Shown here piece after piece: positions 1 to 6,620 of a stretch of 15,832 nt of DNA. Origin of the DNA: Halovenus sp. (lineage in GTDB: Archaea > Halobacteriota > Halobacteria > Halobacteriales > Haloarculaceae); the NCBI GenBank assembly GCA_028274925.1, contig JAQCNR010000340.1, positions 1 through 15,832 of the forward strand. The letters are read 5' to 3'. The translations under genes and the position numbers were made by a program. Positions within the stretch are counted from its first letter, which is position 1, and each line of letters opens with the position of its first letter. The notes under the pieces were generated by a model. The model did not search any database. It saw only the letters and a program-made list of their open reading frames with translations, and was not told the origin of the DNA.

Positions 1-113
1 TTCGAGGTCTTCATTCGGTCGACCTCGCGACGTTCGCGTTCAGTGGAAACACCTCGCTACGCTCGGCGTACATTGCAAAAACGTGGTACTGTTGAGCGAC
101 GCGAAACAGGACT

Positions 114-140
114 CGAAAGACGAGCACAGCGAGTCTTTCG
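114..140. repeat. 8-bp inverted repeat with 11-nt loop (hairpin 1)
   Basis: CGAAAGAC at 114-121 pairs perfectly with GTCTTTCG at 133-140 around the 11-nt loop GAGCACAGCGA. It has the same stem and loop lengths as the hairpin at 155-181. The loop matches the reverse complement of the other loop at 9 of 11 positions while the stems differ, which suggests a repeat family rather than chance palindromes. Confidence 0.75.
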
Positions 141-154
141 GTGGTGAAAAACTC

Positions 155-181
155 CTCAGTTCTCGCTCCGCTCGAACTGAG
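155..181. repeat. 8-bp inverted repeat with 11-nt loop (hairpin 2)
   Basis: CTCAGTTC at 155-162 pairs perfectly with GAACTGAG at 174-181 around the loop TCGCTCCGCTC. Read on the other strand the loop is GAGCGGAGCGA, close to the loop of hairpin 1. It could act as a transcription end signal for the gene ending at 218, but no T-run follows the stem. Confidence 0.75.
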
Positions 182-217
182 TTGGCTATACTGGTGCCAC
201 TATCAGCAACCACACCG

Positions 218-1102
218 CTACTGCTCGTCGCCGTCGCGCATCTCGTAGATTTTCTCGGCCATCTCGACCAGTTTCTCTTCGGCCTCCTCCGAACTCATAT
301 CCTCGGGCAGCGAGCGAGCGTCGCGTTCACGGCGTTGTTCTTCTTCGGCCGCCCGCTCTGACCGACGCTTCGCTCGCCGGTCAGTGAACTCCTCGTCGAC
401 AACGTCGCTGTCGTCGTCGGTGAACATCTTGACACCCTTCGTGGCTGCCTCCTGGCGCTCTTCGTTCGGGACCGTGTCTGCATCGACGTTTGCAGCAATC
501 ATCTCGGCATCGGGGCCAATGAGTTCGTCCACTTCGCGCCAACTCAGTCGGACGAGTTCACCCCTGTCGATCAACCGAGGGAGCGAGGGGAGTCGGTGCA
601 GTGAACAACAGATGTCGGAGCGCTCGTCGGGCGCGATAGCCTTCTCGGCGGCCAGACTCTCCGCGAGTATCAGCGCCGCCTGTGCCTCGCGGCCGCCGTA
701 GACTGGCATCTCCTCGAGGCCTGCGAGGCTGACGAGGCTCTCGTCGCGCTTGCGGGTCCCACGGTCGAAAATCTGTGTCTGGACGTGATACTCGAACGGC
801 GGAATATCGGTGGCTTCGACGGTGTGTGTCCGTCGGATTCGGTTCCAACACCCCCAGACAGTTTCACCACGAGAAATGAGTTCAGACTTTTCCAGCACAG
901 CCAGTTGGCCGTCATCGCCGACGTACGCTTTGATTGTGCATGTCCCCCCGGCCGGCTTGCCGGGGTTGTTTTCCTTATCGACAATTGTTGTGCCGCCGAA
1001 TGTGAAATCGTTGTCAGGGAGCGTGCGCTCGGGGAGCAGCGAGTCGATGTGTCTCGTGACCCGGCGGTTGTACACTCGCCCTGGATTCGACTGACTGCTC
1101 AT
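218..1102 (-). CDS. Unrecognised charged protein, 294 aa
   Basis: I do not recognise this family. The first 200 residues look like a folded domain with a Gly-rich patch (36-53), a WGCW motif (83-86) and a Cys pair (165-166). From about residue 226 the protein becomes very acidic and then alternates Arg/Lys and Glu (240-290), as in a coiled coil or a disordered charged tail. No signal peptide, membrane segment or catalytic motif is visible. The ATG at 1102 is supported by a TATA-like box at 1121-1130, about 24 bp upstream, which predicts a leaderless or nearly leaderless mRNA. The gene therefore has its own promoter and need not be read from the flavoprotein gene upstream. The coding assignment is firm from length, composition and promoter; the function is open. 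Confidence 0.8.
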   Translation of the reverse strand: MSSQSNPGRVYNRRVTRHIDSLLPERTLPDNDFTFGGTTIVDKENNPGKPAGGTCTIKAYVGDDGQLAVLEKSELISRGETVWGCWNRIRRTHTVEATDIPPFEYHVQTQIFDRGTRKRDESLVSLAGLEEMPVYGGREAQAALILAESLAAEKAIAPDERSDICCSLHRLPSLPRLIDRGELVRLSWREVDELIGPDAEMIAANVDADTVPNEERQEAATKGVKMFTDDDSDVVDEEFTDRRAKRRSERAAEEEQRRERDARSLPEDMSSEEAEEKLVEMAEKIYEMRDGDEQ

Positions 1103-1120
1103 TCCTCTACTATGGTCTTG

Positions 1121-1130
1121 TTATATATTC
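1121..1130 (-). promoter_or_regulatory. TATA-like box for the 294-aa gene
   Basis: On the minus strand this reads GAATATATAA, a strong archaeal TATA element centred about 24 bp before the ATG at 1102. The spacing fits a transcript that begins at or within a few bases of the start codon. Confidence 0.65.
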
Positions 1131-1174
1131 GCACACTCAAATGTTGTGCTCAAATTATCAGAGTTGATAATTGA

Positions 1175-1918
1175 TTACTCTTCGCGGACACGTGGATGCT
1201 GTGTTGGGGGGTCGGGGTAGCGGGTCTCGAACGCCTCTTGCATATGTTCGAGGGTCGTCGCCTCCCGGCGGTTTCGTTCCGCTTCGTCGATTTCTTCACA
1301 GCCCGGTGGAACGGGACGGCCGCGGTCGGTAAAGTAGCCCTCCGGCGCAACCCAGTCGTGATAGAAGGGCACCTCGGAGTGTTCGATTACCGCCAGCCCA
1401 ACCTTCGCGCCGTGGCCCGCCGCGACGACTGCCTGGTGTGGCTCGCCGGCGATTCGGCCGGCAGCGTACAGTCCTTCGACACCAGTGAAGCCCTCGCTGT
1501 CGACGTCGAAATACTCCTTCGAGCCACGGGTAATTGTCTCCAGCCCGTCGATTTCCGCAAGGTAATCCGTGTCTGCCCAGGAGGCACAGACTACGTACTC
1601 ACTCGCTCGCGTGTCGTTCTCCGTTTCGACGACAAAGCCGTCCTCGGTTTCTCGGACTGCGGTGACAGCACCCTCACGGATCGTGCAGTCGTTGCGACGG
1701 GCCTGTTGTCGGGTGAGGTCCAGAAACCGGCGCGCGTTCACGCCGGCCGGAAAGCCCGGCACGTTCTCGAGGTGGGCGTTACGGTTCAAAATCGAGGACT
1801 CGTCCTGACAGATGTGGGTGTCGAGGCCGGCGCGTGCGGTGTAGATGCCGGCAGTGAGGCCGGCCGGTCCGGCACCGACGACCGTGACAGTCGGTGGCTG
1901 ATCGCTCATACCCATCAT
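1175..1918 (-). CDS. Short FAD-dependent oxidoreductase, thioredoxin-reductase-like
   Basis: The N-terminus has a dinucleotide-binding motif (VVGAGPAGLTAGIYTARAGL, about residues 13-32), followed by an ENVPGFP segment typical of the thioredoxin reductase fold. Near residues 165-190 a GLYAAGR...AAGHGAKVGLAVIE stretch matches the second FAD contact of that family, with Arg where Asp is usual. At 247 aa it is much shorter than a thioredoxin reductase (about 310-340 aa). Both the NADPH-binding domain and its redox CxxC are missing, so this is a single-FAD-domain protein that cannot reduce thioredoxin in the normal way. A C-terminal tail of about 50 residues is rich in Glu, Arg and Pro. Starts at 1918, 1915 or 1909 are all possible; the TATA-like element at 1942-1953 favours the first two. 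The natural partner or substrate is not evident. Confidence 0.85.
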   Translation of the reverse strand: MMGMSDQPPTVTVVGAGPAGLTAGIYTARAGLDTHICQDESSILNRNAHLENVPGFPAGVNARRFLDLTRQQARRNDCTIREGAVTAVRETEDGFVVETENDTRASEYVVCASWADTDYLAEIDGLETITRGSKEYFDVDSEGFTGVEGLYAAGRIAGEPHQAVVAAGHGAKVGLAVIEHSEVPFYHDWVAPEGYFTDRGRPVPPGCEEIDEAERNRREATTLEHMQEAFETRYPDPPTQHPRVREE

Positions 1919-1941
1919 ATGCAGCGAGCGTATTTGTGCCC

Positions 1942-1953
1942 GGTTATTTTAGT
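1942..1953. promoter_or_regulatory. AT-rich promoter core shared by two divergent genes
   Basis: The only AT-rich block in the 51-bp gap between the flavoprotein gene (start 1918, -) and the SRPBCC gene (start 1970, +) is GGTTATTTTAGT. It lies about 23 bp before one start and about 29 bp before the other, which suits a TATA box on either strand. Inferred from sequence only. Confidence 0.55.
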
Positions 1954-1969
1954 CGTCGCGTCACCCAGT

Positions 1970-2506
1970 ATGAGTGTGGACCGTCTTGAAGTCAGCACGC
2001 TGGTGCATTTGCCGCCCGAAGAGATCTACGAGTTTCTGATTGATTTCCCACGGTACGCAAAATACTCAGAGTATCTCGACAGAATCCGTCGCTACGGCGA
2101 CGGCCAACCAGAGACAGAGTACGACCTCACCTTCGCGTGGTGGAAACTCTCCTATACGGCGCGCTCGAAGGTGACTGCTGTCGACCCACCCGAGCGCATC
2201 GACTGGACGCTCATCAAAGACCTCGACGCCAGCGGCTACTGGGAAATTACACCCGAACCCGAATCTGCCCCCAACGGCAAGAAAACGGCCTCACGGGTCA
2301 GATTTTACGTCGAGTTCGACCCAACCTCGGCGAGCGCTGGAGCAATCGATCTGCCTGCACTCACCTCTTTTGAGTGGGTTGTCGAGAAAGTAAAGCCGAA
2401 AATCCGCGCGGAGGCAGAGGGAATCGTCCGGCGAATCGTCCGTGACCTCGAAGGCACCGGCCGGGAAGTACCGCTGACAGTTCACGAAACGCCGGAGTCC
2501 GTCTAA
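1970..2506 (+). CDS. SRPBCC (START/COQ10-like) domain protein, 178 aa
   Basis: The start at residue 1 (MSVDRLEVSTLVHLPPEEIY) and the following EFLIDFPRYAKYSEYL segment match the opening strand and helix of the SRPBCC/polyketide-cyclase fold, in which a long C-terminal helix closes a hydrophobic ligand pocket. Here that helix would be about residues 137-165 (EWVVEKVKPKIRAEAEGIVRRIVRDLEG). Members bind lipids, quinones or other hydrophobic ligands; nothing here tells which. The frame is open upstream to 1196, but that part is antisense to the flavoprotein gene, so the ATG at 1970 behind the TATA-like block is chosen. Its stop codon overlaps by 4 bases the convergent gene ending at 2503. Confidence 0.85.
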   Translation: MSVDRLEVSTLVHLPPEEIYEFLIDFPRYAKYSEYLDRIRRYGDGQPETEYDLTFAWWKLSYTARSKVTAVDPPERIDWTLIKDLDASGYWEITPEPESAPNGKKTASRVRFYVEFDPTSASAGAIDLPALTSFEWVVEKVKPKIRAEAEGIVRRIVRDLEGTGREVPLTVHETPESV

Positions 2507-2751
2507 ATGCCCAGAATCGCGCCAGCGATGAGGACGACGACGAGCAGAACCCCGAGCACAACGAAAATTGCGTTTTCGAGGTCGACGTCGCCCGGTTCGA
2601 GCGGCTGATTACGTCCGAGGGTTCCGGCGATATTGCCGTCCGTCTCCCCATCAGCCGGTTCGTCGTAGTCCTCGGACTCCTCGTGTGCTGGCGGCCCAAC
2701 GTCGCCAACAGATATTTTCCACTCCTCGTCGTCGTCGCTCGGTGCGGCCAT
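2503..2751 (-). CDS. Small acidic protein with one C-terminal membrane helix
   Basis: This 82-residue protein has a very acidic N-terminal region (residues 1-45), then an EPGDVDLENA linker and a single hydrophobic helix (about 60-81) running to the C-terminus. That suggests a tail-anchored membrane protein with its acidic part in the cytoplasm. It resembles short conserved haloarchaeal membrane proteins of the DUF-only class; I cannot assign a function. A TATA-like TTTTTATG (minus strand, near 2773-2780) lies about 25 bp before the ATG, so it probably has its own leaderless transcript although metG ends only 47 bp upstream. Its stop overlaps that of the convergent SRPBCC gene. Confidence 0.85.
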   Translation of the reverse strand: MAAPSDDDEEWKISVGDVGPPAHEESEDYDEPADGETDGNIAGTLGRNQPLEPGDVDLENAIFVVLGVLLVVVLIAGAILGI

Positions 2752-2798
2752 ACTCGTACTACAATGTCGAGCATAAAAAGTCTGCTCCGCTCGGACGC

Positions 2799-4904
2799 TC
2801 AGCGAATTTTCGTACCCAGTGCGGCGTCTTCGTGTGTGGTCAGCAGGTCAGCCTCCTCGCCGGCCGCCAGTACCATTCCGTTGGACTCGTAGCCGAACAG
2901 TTCCGCCTGCTCCATGTTCGCCAACAGCACGACACGTGTTCCCGGCAGGTCGTCAGTATCGTGTAGCTGTTTGAGCCCGGCAACGACCTGTCGCTGTTCG
3001 AGGCCGATATCGACCTCCAACCGCACCAGTTCGTCCGCACCATCGATTGGCTCCGCAGCGGTAATCTCGCCGACGCGTATGTCGATATCCTGGAACTGCT
3101 CGAAGCTGATCCGGTCGGCTTCGAGTGCCGGCAGGTCAACCTCGTCTTCCTCGTCGTCATCGTCGCCGTCGTCAGCAGACTCGCTCACGCGCTCGCGGAG
3201 TTTCTCGTTGAGCGCTTCGATGGTCTCGTCTTCGACCTGTGTGAACAGTTCGTCGGGTTCGTCGAACTCCGCCGGTGGTGTTTCGAGTGCTGCCGACAGT
3301 TCTGGGTCGTGGACGGAGCCGTCCTCGCCGAGTTGTGCCCACAGGTCCTCGGCCTTCTCGGGCATGACGGGTTGCATCAACAGGGCACAGGCCTTGGCGA
3401 GTTGGACGCAGTCGCGGATAACCTGCGCCGCTTCCTCGGGTTCGTCGTCGACGAGATTCCACGGTTCGTTCTGCTGGATGTACTCGTTGCCGAAGTCCGC
3501 GAGGTCGACCGCAACCTGCCCGAGCGTTCGCACGTCGTACTCGGCGACGGCCATCTCGAACGTCTCGATAGCATCTTCGATTCGCTCGGTGACTTCCTCA
3601 CTTGGGTCGGCGTCTGGCGTGCCGTCGTAGTTGCGCTGGGCAAAGAGCAGTCCTCGGTAACAGAAGTTGCCGAGGTTGCCGACGAGTTCGCCGTTGACGC
3701 GCTGTTGGAAGCGGTCCCACGAGAAGTCCACGTCGTTTTCCAGTCCGCTGCCGGTCGCGGTGTAGTACCGGAACAGGTCGGGATGGAACCCTTCGTCGAG
3801 ATACTCGCTGGCCCAGACTGCTCGCCCGCGAGAGGTCGACAGCGATTTGCCGTCGATGCCGACGAATCCGGTCGCGAGCACTGCTCGTGGCTCGTTGTAG
3901 CCCGCACCGCGCAACATTGCTGGCCAGAAGACACAGTGGTGCTGGATGATGTCGGGGCCAATTAGGTGAATGATTTCGCCGGAGGTGCCCGACCACTCGT
4001 CGTCCCAGTGGGTGCCGTGGGCTTGCTCGCCGTCGATTTTCCAGGCCTGCTCCCAGTCGAAGACGTCCGCGCCGACGTTGTCGGTATACTGTTTCGTCGA
4101 GGAGACGTACTCGATTGGTGCGTCGACCCAGACGTACAACACCAGGTCCTTCTGGTCGTCGCCAGGGTAGTCAATCCCCCAGTCCATATCGCGAGTGATA
4201 CAGAGGTCTTCGAGTTCGCCTTCGATCCACTCGCGGGGCTGACTCTGGGCGCGTTCCGTTCCTTCGAGACGGTCGAGAAAGCCCTGCAGGTACTCCTGAA
4301 AGTCCGACAGGCGGAGGAACTTGTGTTCGCGGGTGCGGTACTCGGCCGGGTTGCCGGTGAGCGTACTCGTCGGGTCCTCGACTTCGCCGGGTTCGAGATG
4401 GCGCTGACAGCCCTCGTCACACTCGTCACCGCGGGCTTTCTCCCCACAGTACGGGCAGGTTCCTTCGACGTAGCGGTCAGGCAGCCACTGGTCAGCGTCC
4501 GGGTCGTAGGCGACCTGAATCTCTTTCTCGTGGATGTGGTCGTTTTCGATCCACGACTGGACGAACTCCTGTGTGAGTTCGGTGTTGGTCTCGTCGTCAG
4601 TGTGGCCGTAGTTGTCGAACTCGACGTTGAACTGCGGGAATCGCTCTTTGTACTGCTCGTGATACTCCAGGGCGAACTCCCGCGGTTCGACACCCTCCTC
4701 GGCGGCGTTGACTGCGACGGGCGTGCCGTGCATGTCCGACCCACAGACGAAGGCTGTCTGCTGGCCGACACGCCGGAGCGCCCTGCTGAATAGGTCCCCA
4801 GCGACGTAGCTCCGCAGGTGCCCCACGTGGAGATTTCCGTTGGCGTAGGGCAACCCGCAGGTGACTACTGCTGGTTGCTCGGTTGGCAGTTGCTCGTGGC
4901 TCAT
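2799..4904 (-). CDS. metG: Methionyl-tRNA synthetase
   Basis: This class I synthetase charges tRNA-Met with methionine for initiation and elongation. The HIGH motif appears as HVGH (26-29) within LPYANGNLHVGHLRSYVAGD, and the KMSKS loop as KSLSTS (353-358). A zinc knuckle is formed by C150, C153, C162 and C166; the second knuckle found in some archaeal enzymes is absent. WVDAPIEYVS (259-268) belongs to the methionine pocket region. After the anticodon-binding helices comes a very acidic linker (about 578-590) and a C-terminal EMAPII/Arc1p-type tRNA-binding OB domain (about 597-701) with the usual IDIRVGEI start. At 701 aa it is full length with this appended domain. The ATG at 4904 is preceded by a TTTTTATTAC box about 25 bp upstream. 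Confidence 0.97.
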   Translation of the reverse strand: MSHEQLPTEQPAVVTCGLPYANGNLHVGHLRSYVAGDLFSRALRRVGQQTAFVCGSDMHGTPVAVNAAEEGVEPREFALEYHEQYKERFPQFNVEFDNYGHTDDETNTELTQEFVQSWIENDHIHEKEIQVAYDPDADQWLPDRYVEGTCPYCGEKARGDECDEGCQRHLEPGEVEDPTSTLTGNPAEYRTREHKFLRLSDFQEYLQGFLDRLEGTERAQSQPREWIEGELEDLCITRDMDWGIDYPGDDQKDLVLYVWVDAPIEYVSSTKQYTDNVGADVFDWEQAWKIDGEQAHGTHWDDEWSGTSGEIIHLIGPDIIQHHCVFWPAMLRGAGYNEPRAVLATGFVGIDGKSLSTSRGRAVWASEYLDEGFHPDLFRYYTATGSGLENDVDFSWDRFQQRVNGELVGNLGNFCYRGLLFAQRNYDGTPDADPSEEVTERIEDAIETFEMAVAEYDVRTLGQVAVDLADFGNEYIQQNEPWNLVDDEPEEAAQVIRDCVQLAKACALLMQPVMPEKAEDLWAQLGEDGSVHDPELSAALETPPAEFDEPDELFTQVEDETIEALNEKLRERVSESADDGDDDDEEDEVDLPALEADRISFEQFQDIDIRVGEITAAEPIDGADELVRLEVDIGLEQRQVVAGLKQLHDTDDLPGTRVVLLANMEQAELFGYESNGMVLAAGEEADLLTTHEDAALGTKIR

Positions 4905-4924
4905 GATCCTTCATGGGAGATGCG

Positions 4925-4936
4925 TAATAAAAAGCC
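4925..4936 (-). promoter_or_regulatory. TATA-like box of metG
   Basis: On the minus strand the sequence CTTTTTATTACG sits about 25 bp upstream of the metG ATG at 4904. It is the AT-rich element expected of a haloarchaeal core promoter and fits a very short or absent leader. Confidence 0.6.
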
Positions 4937-4960
4937 AGCCGGTTTGGGGCCGCGAACGCA

Positions 4961-5326
4961 TCACTCCGTCTTGGACAGTGTCGCCCGCTTCGGCCCATAG
5001 ACAATCGCGTAGGCCGCGACGAAGGCAACGGCGAGAGAGGTCCATCCGGGGCCCAGTCCGATGCTCGGCGGTGCGATGACCGTTCCGACGACGTACAGAA
5101 AGGCAACGATGGCCGTGCTTACTGCCAGAAATTTCGGAAAATTATCGTAGTCGTCGGTCTGGGAAACCAGAACGTACGCAGTCAGCAAGACGACTGGCAC
5201 CGCGCCGGTGATGTACGCACCCGGATTGGTCGAGGCCGACGCCGTCAGCACTGCGCCGAAGACGGCAGCGAGAACGAACAGCACCAGGGCGCGAACGAGA
5301 AACGGCCGAGCGTCGGTCCGGTTCAT
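4961..5326 (-). CDS. Small integral membrane protein, probably four helices, 121 aa
   Basis: Four hydrophobic stretches are visible at about residues 9-29, 36-55, 65-85 and 92-111, with short polar loops and a basic C-terminus (PKRATLSKTE). The family is not one I can name. Two starts are possible. A GTG at 5377 overlaps the dapE stop in a GTGA arrangement and would add 17 residues (Arg-rich, MSGRRREVDTGG...). The ATG at 5326 starts directly before the first helix (MNRTDARPFLVRALVLFVLA). I prefer the ATG because the protein then begins like a normal membrane protein, but translational coupling from dapE through the GTG cannot be excluded. It is probably read with dapE; no role in lysine synthesis can be inferred. 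Confidence 0.8.
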   Translation of the reverse strand: MNRTDARPFLVRALVLFVLAAVFGAVLTASASTNPGAYITGAVPVVLLTAYVLVSQTDDYDNFPKFLAVSTAIVAFLYVVGTVIAPPSIGLGPGWTSLAVAFVAAYAIVYGPKRATLSKTE

Positions 5327-5373
5327 ACCAGTACGAGGGAGCCCGCCCGTATCAACCTCCCTTCTTCGACCGC

Positions 5374-6438
5374 TCACAACAGCGTCTCGACAGCCTCGCG
5401 AACGATGTCGGCTGCCCGCTCGATATCAGAGCGGTGGACGTACTCACGGTCAGCGTGGGCCACCGGCCCCTGCTGGTCGGCGAGCACACCCGGTCCGAAG
5501 ACGACAACTGGGGCGTCAGCCGCGAAGTACGACGCCTCGGTTGCCGCGCCGAACGGCCGGGTCTGGTTGCCGCTGGCCTCGGATAGCGCCGTCACCAGTT
5601 GAGCGTCGATGTCAGTTGCGAACGCTTCCGGCGCGGGCAGCTCCGGGCGAACCAGTCCAACTTCGAGGTCGTATACCTCCGGCAGCCAGCCCTGAAGATG
5701 TGCGCGCAGGTCCGTAAAGAACCCTTCGACGGTCTCTGGCGGGACGGTTCGGCGGTCGAAGCGAATCGTACACTCGGCTGGAATCTGGTTGATTGCGTCG
5801 CCACCCTCGATAACAGACGGGGTGAGCGTCGGCGGGCCGAGCAACTCGTGTGCGCCGGGACCGTTGGTCTCGTCGAACGATTCCAGCGCCTGTAAGATGG
5901 GTGCCGCCGCTCGGATGGCATTGTCACCGTTGTGGGGGTCACTCGCGTGGCCGCTCTCGCCACGAATCACAACTTCGCCCTCGAACTGACCGCGCGCAGC
6001 GATACACACGTCCAGATCAGTCGGTTCGCCGACGATGTAGCCATCAGCGTCGAGTGTCTCGCCGAGATGTGCGCCGCCAGTCTGTGCCGTCTCCTCGTCA
6101 GTCGTGATGGCGAGGGTGAGTTGGCCGTCGATATCCGCGTGCAGAAACGTATCGAGCAACGCAGCGAGCGGTCCTTTCGCGTCACACGCGCCTCGGCCGC
6201 GGACGATATCGCCGTCGCGCTCGTACGGAACGTGTGGCGGGACGGTGTCGATGTGGGTGTTCAGGACGATGTGCTCGCCCGAGCCACGACTCGCGAGAAT
6301 GGTTCCTGCCTCGTCGGTGGTGGGTGATTCGCCTGCGGATTCGAGTGTCTCGACCAATAGCTCCCGCATTGGCTCGACCGTCTCGTGCGATGGCGTCGAG
6401 ACGGCTTCTGCGTGGAACTCGGTAGCGTCGAAGCTCAT
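5374..6438 (-). CDS. dapE: M20-family metallopeptidase, probable succinyl-diaminopimelate desuccinylase
   Basis: M20 enzymes use two metal ions to hydrolyse N-acyl amino acids. The ligands and catalytic residues are all in place: H62 and D64 (NTHIDT), D86 (GACDAKGP), E115/E116 (TTDEET), E138 (VGEPT) and H328 (AHADREY). H164 (GHAS) in the lid domain is the residue that crosses into the partner subunit. At 354 aa it has the usual length. The substrate is inferred from context: lysA lies just upstream on the same strand, and DapE and LysA both act in diaminopimelate/lysine synthesis. An acetylornithine-deacetylase or [LysW]-lysine hydrolase role is a less likely alternative, since those families share the same motifs. 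The start codon follows the stop of the 45-residue gene by a single base, implying coupled translation. Confidence 0.85.
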   Translation of the reverse strand: MSFDATEFHAEAVSTPSHETVEPMRELLVETLESAGESPTTDEAGTILASRGSGEHIVLNTHIDTVPPHVPYERDGDIVRGRGACDAKGPLAALLDTFLHADIDGQLTLAITTDEETAQTGGAHLGETLDADGYIVGEPTDLDVCIAARGQFEGEVVIRGESGHASDPHNGDNAIRAAAPILQALESFDETNGPGAHELLGPPTLTPSVIEGGDAINQIPAECTIRFDRRTVPPETVEGFFTDLRAHLQGWLPEVYDLEVGLVRPELPAPEAFATDIDAQLVTALSEASGNQTRPFGAATEASYFAADAPVVVFGPGVLADQQGPVAHADREYVHRSDIERAADIVREAVETLL

Positions 6439-6439
6439 C

Positions 6440-6577
6440 TCACAGCGCGACGATTGCGAGCAGGACGCCGGCGAGAATCACGAACGCGGTCCAGAGAATC
6501 GCAACGACGTAGACGTGTTTGACGTACTCACTGTCTTCGTCGACGGGCATGATGACGAGGTCGGAGAGGCGGCTCAT
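6440..6577 (-). CDS. 45-aa single-helix membrane protein upstream of dapE
   Basis: The sequence begins MSRLSDLVIMPVDEDSEYVK and continues into one hydrophobic helix (about residues 22-44) that ends the protein. A TATA-like element (ATTTTTATACTC on the minus strand, about 6597-6608) stands about 25 bp before the ATG, so this small gene is probably the first of a dapE transcript and leaderless. Its TGA is one base from the dapE ATG. The amphipathic, acidic N-terminus followed by a terminal helix suggests a small membrane-anchored protein with its N-terminus inside. Function unknown; coding status rests on the promoter, the tight coupling and the protein-like sequence. Confidence 0.75.
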   Translation of the reverse strand: MSRLSDLVIMPVDEDSEYVKHVYVVAILWTAFVILAGVLLAIVAL

Positions 6578-6596
6578 AGTCGGGCTTGGCCCCCCG

Positions 6597-6608
6597 AGTA
6601 TAAAAATT
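6597..6608 (-). promoter_or_regulatory. TATA-like box for the 45-aa gene and dapE
   Basis: On the minus strand AATTTTTATACT lies about 25 bp before the ATG at 6577, between the lysA stop (6621) and that ATG. This gives the 45-aa gene and dapE a promoter independent of lysA. Confidence 0.6.
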
Positions 6609-6620
6609 CGTACAAACGGC

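Larger units (their letters stand above)
1..217. other. Non-coding flank with haloarchaeal-type hairpins
   Basis: I see no convincing gene here. The stretch lies downstream of the minus-strand gene that ends at 218. It holds two clear hairpins (listed separately) and, at about 54-64, a third copy of their loop-like sequence (TCGCTACGCTC) without a good stem. An open frame that starts at 83 on the plus strand runs antisense into the next gene and has no haloarchaeal protein character. Confidence 0.6.

Noticed and set aside
1196..1969. N-terminal extension of the SRPBCC gene
   Set aside because: The extension is antisense to the flavoprotein gene, and the SRPBCC fold begins at the ATG at 1970 behind a TATA-like block.
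3309..4793. Long plus-strand frames (218 and 275 codons) across metG
   Set aside because: metG on the other strand has unmistakable HVGH, KSLSTS and zinc motifs; these frames are its antisense shadow.
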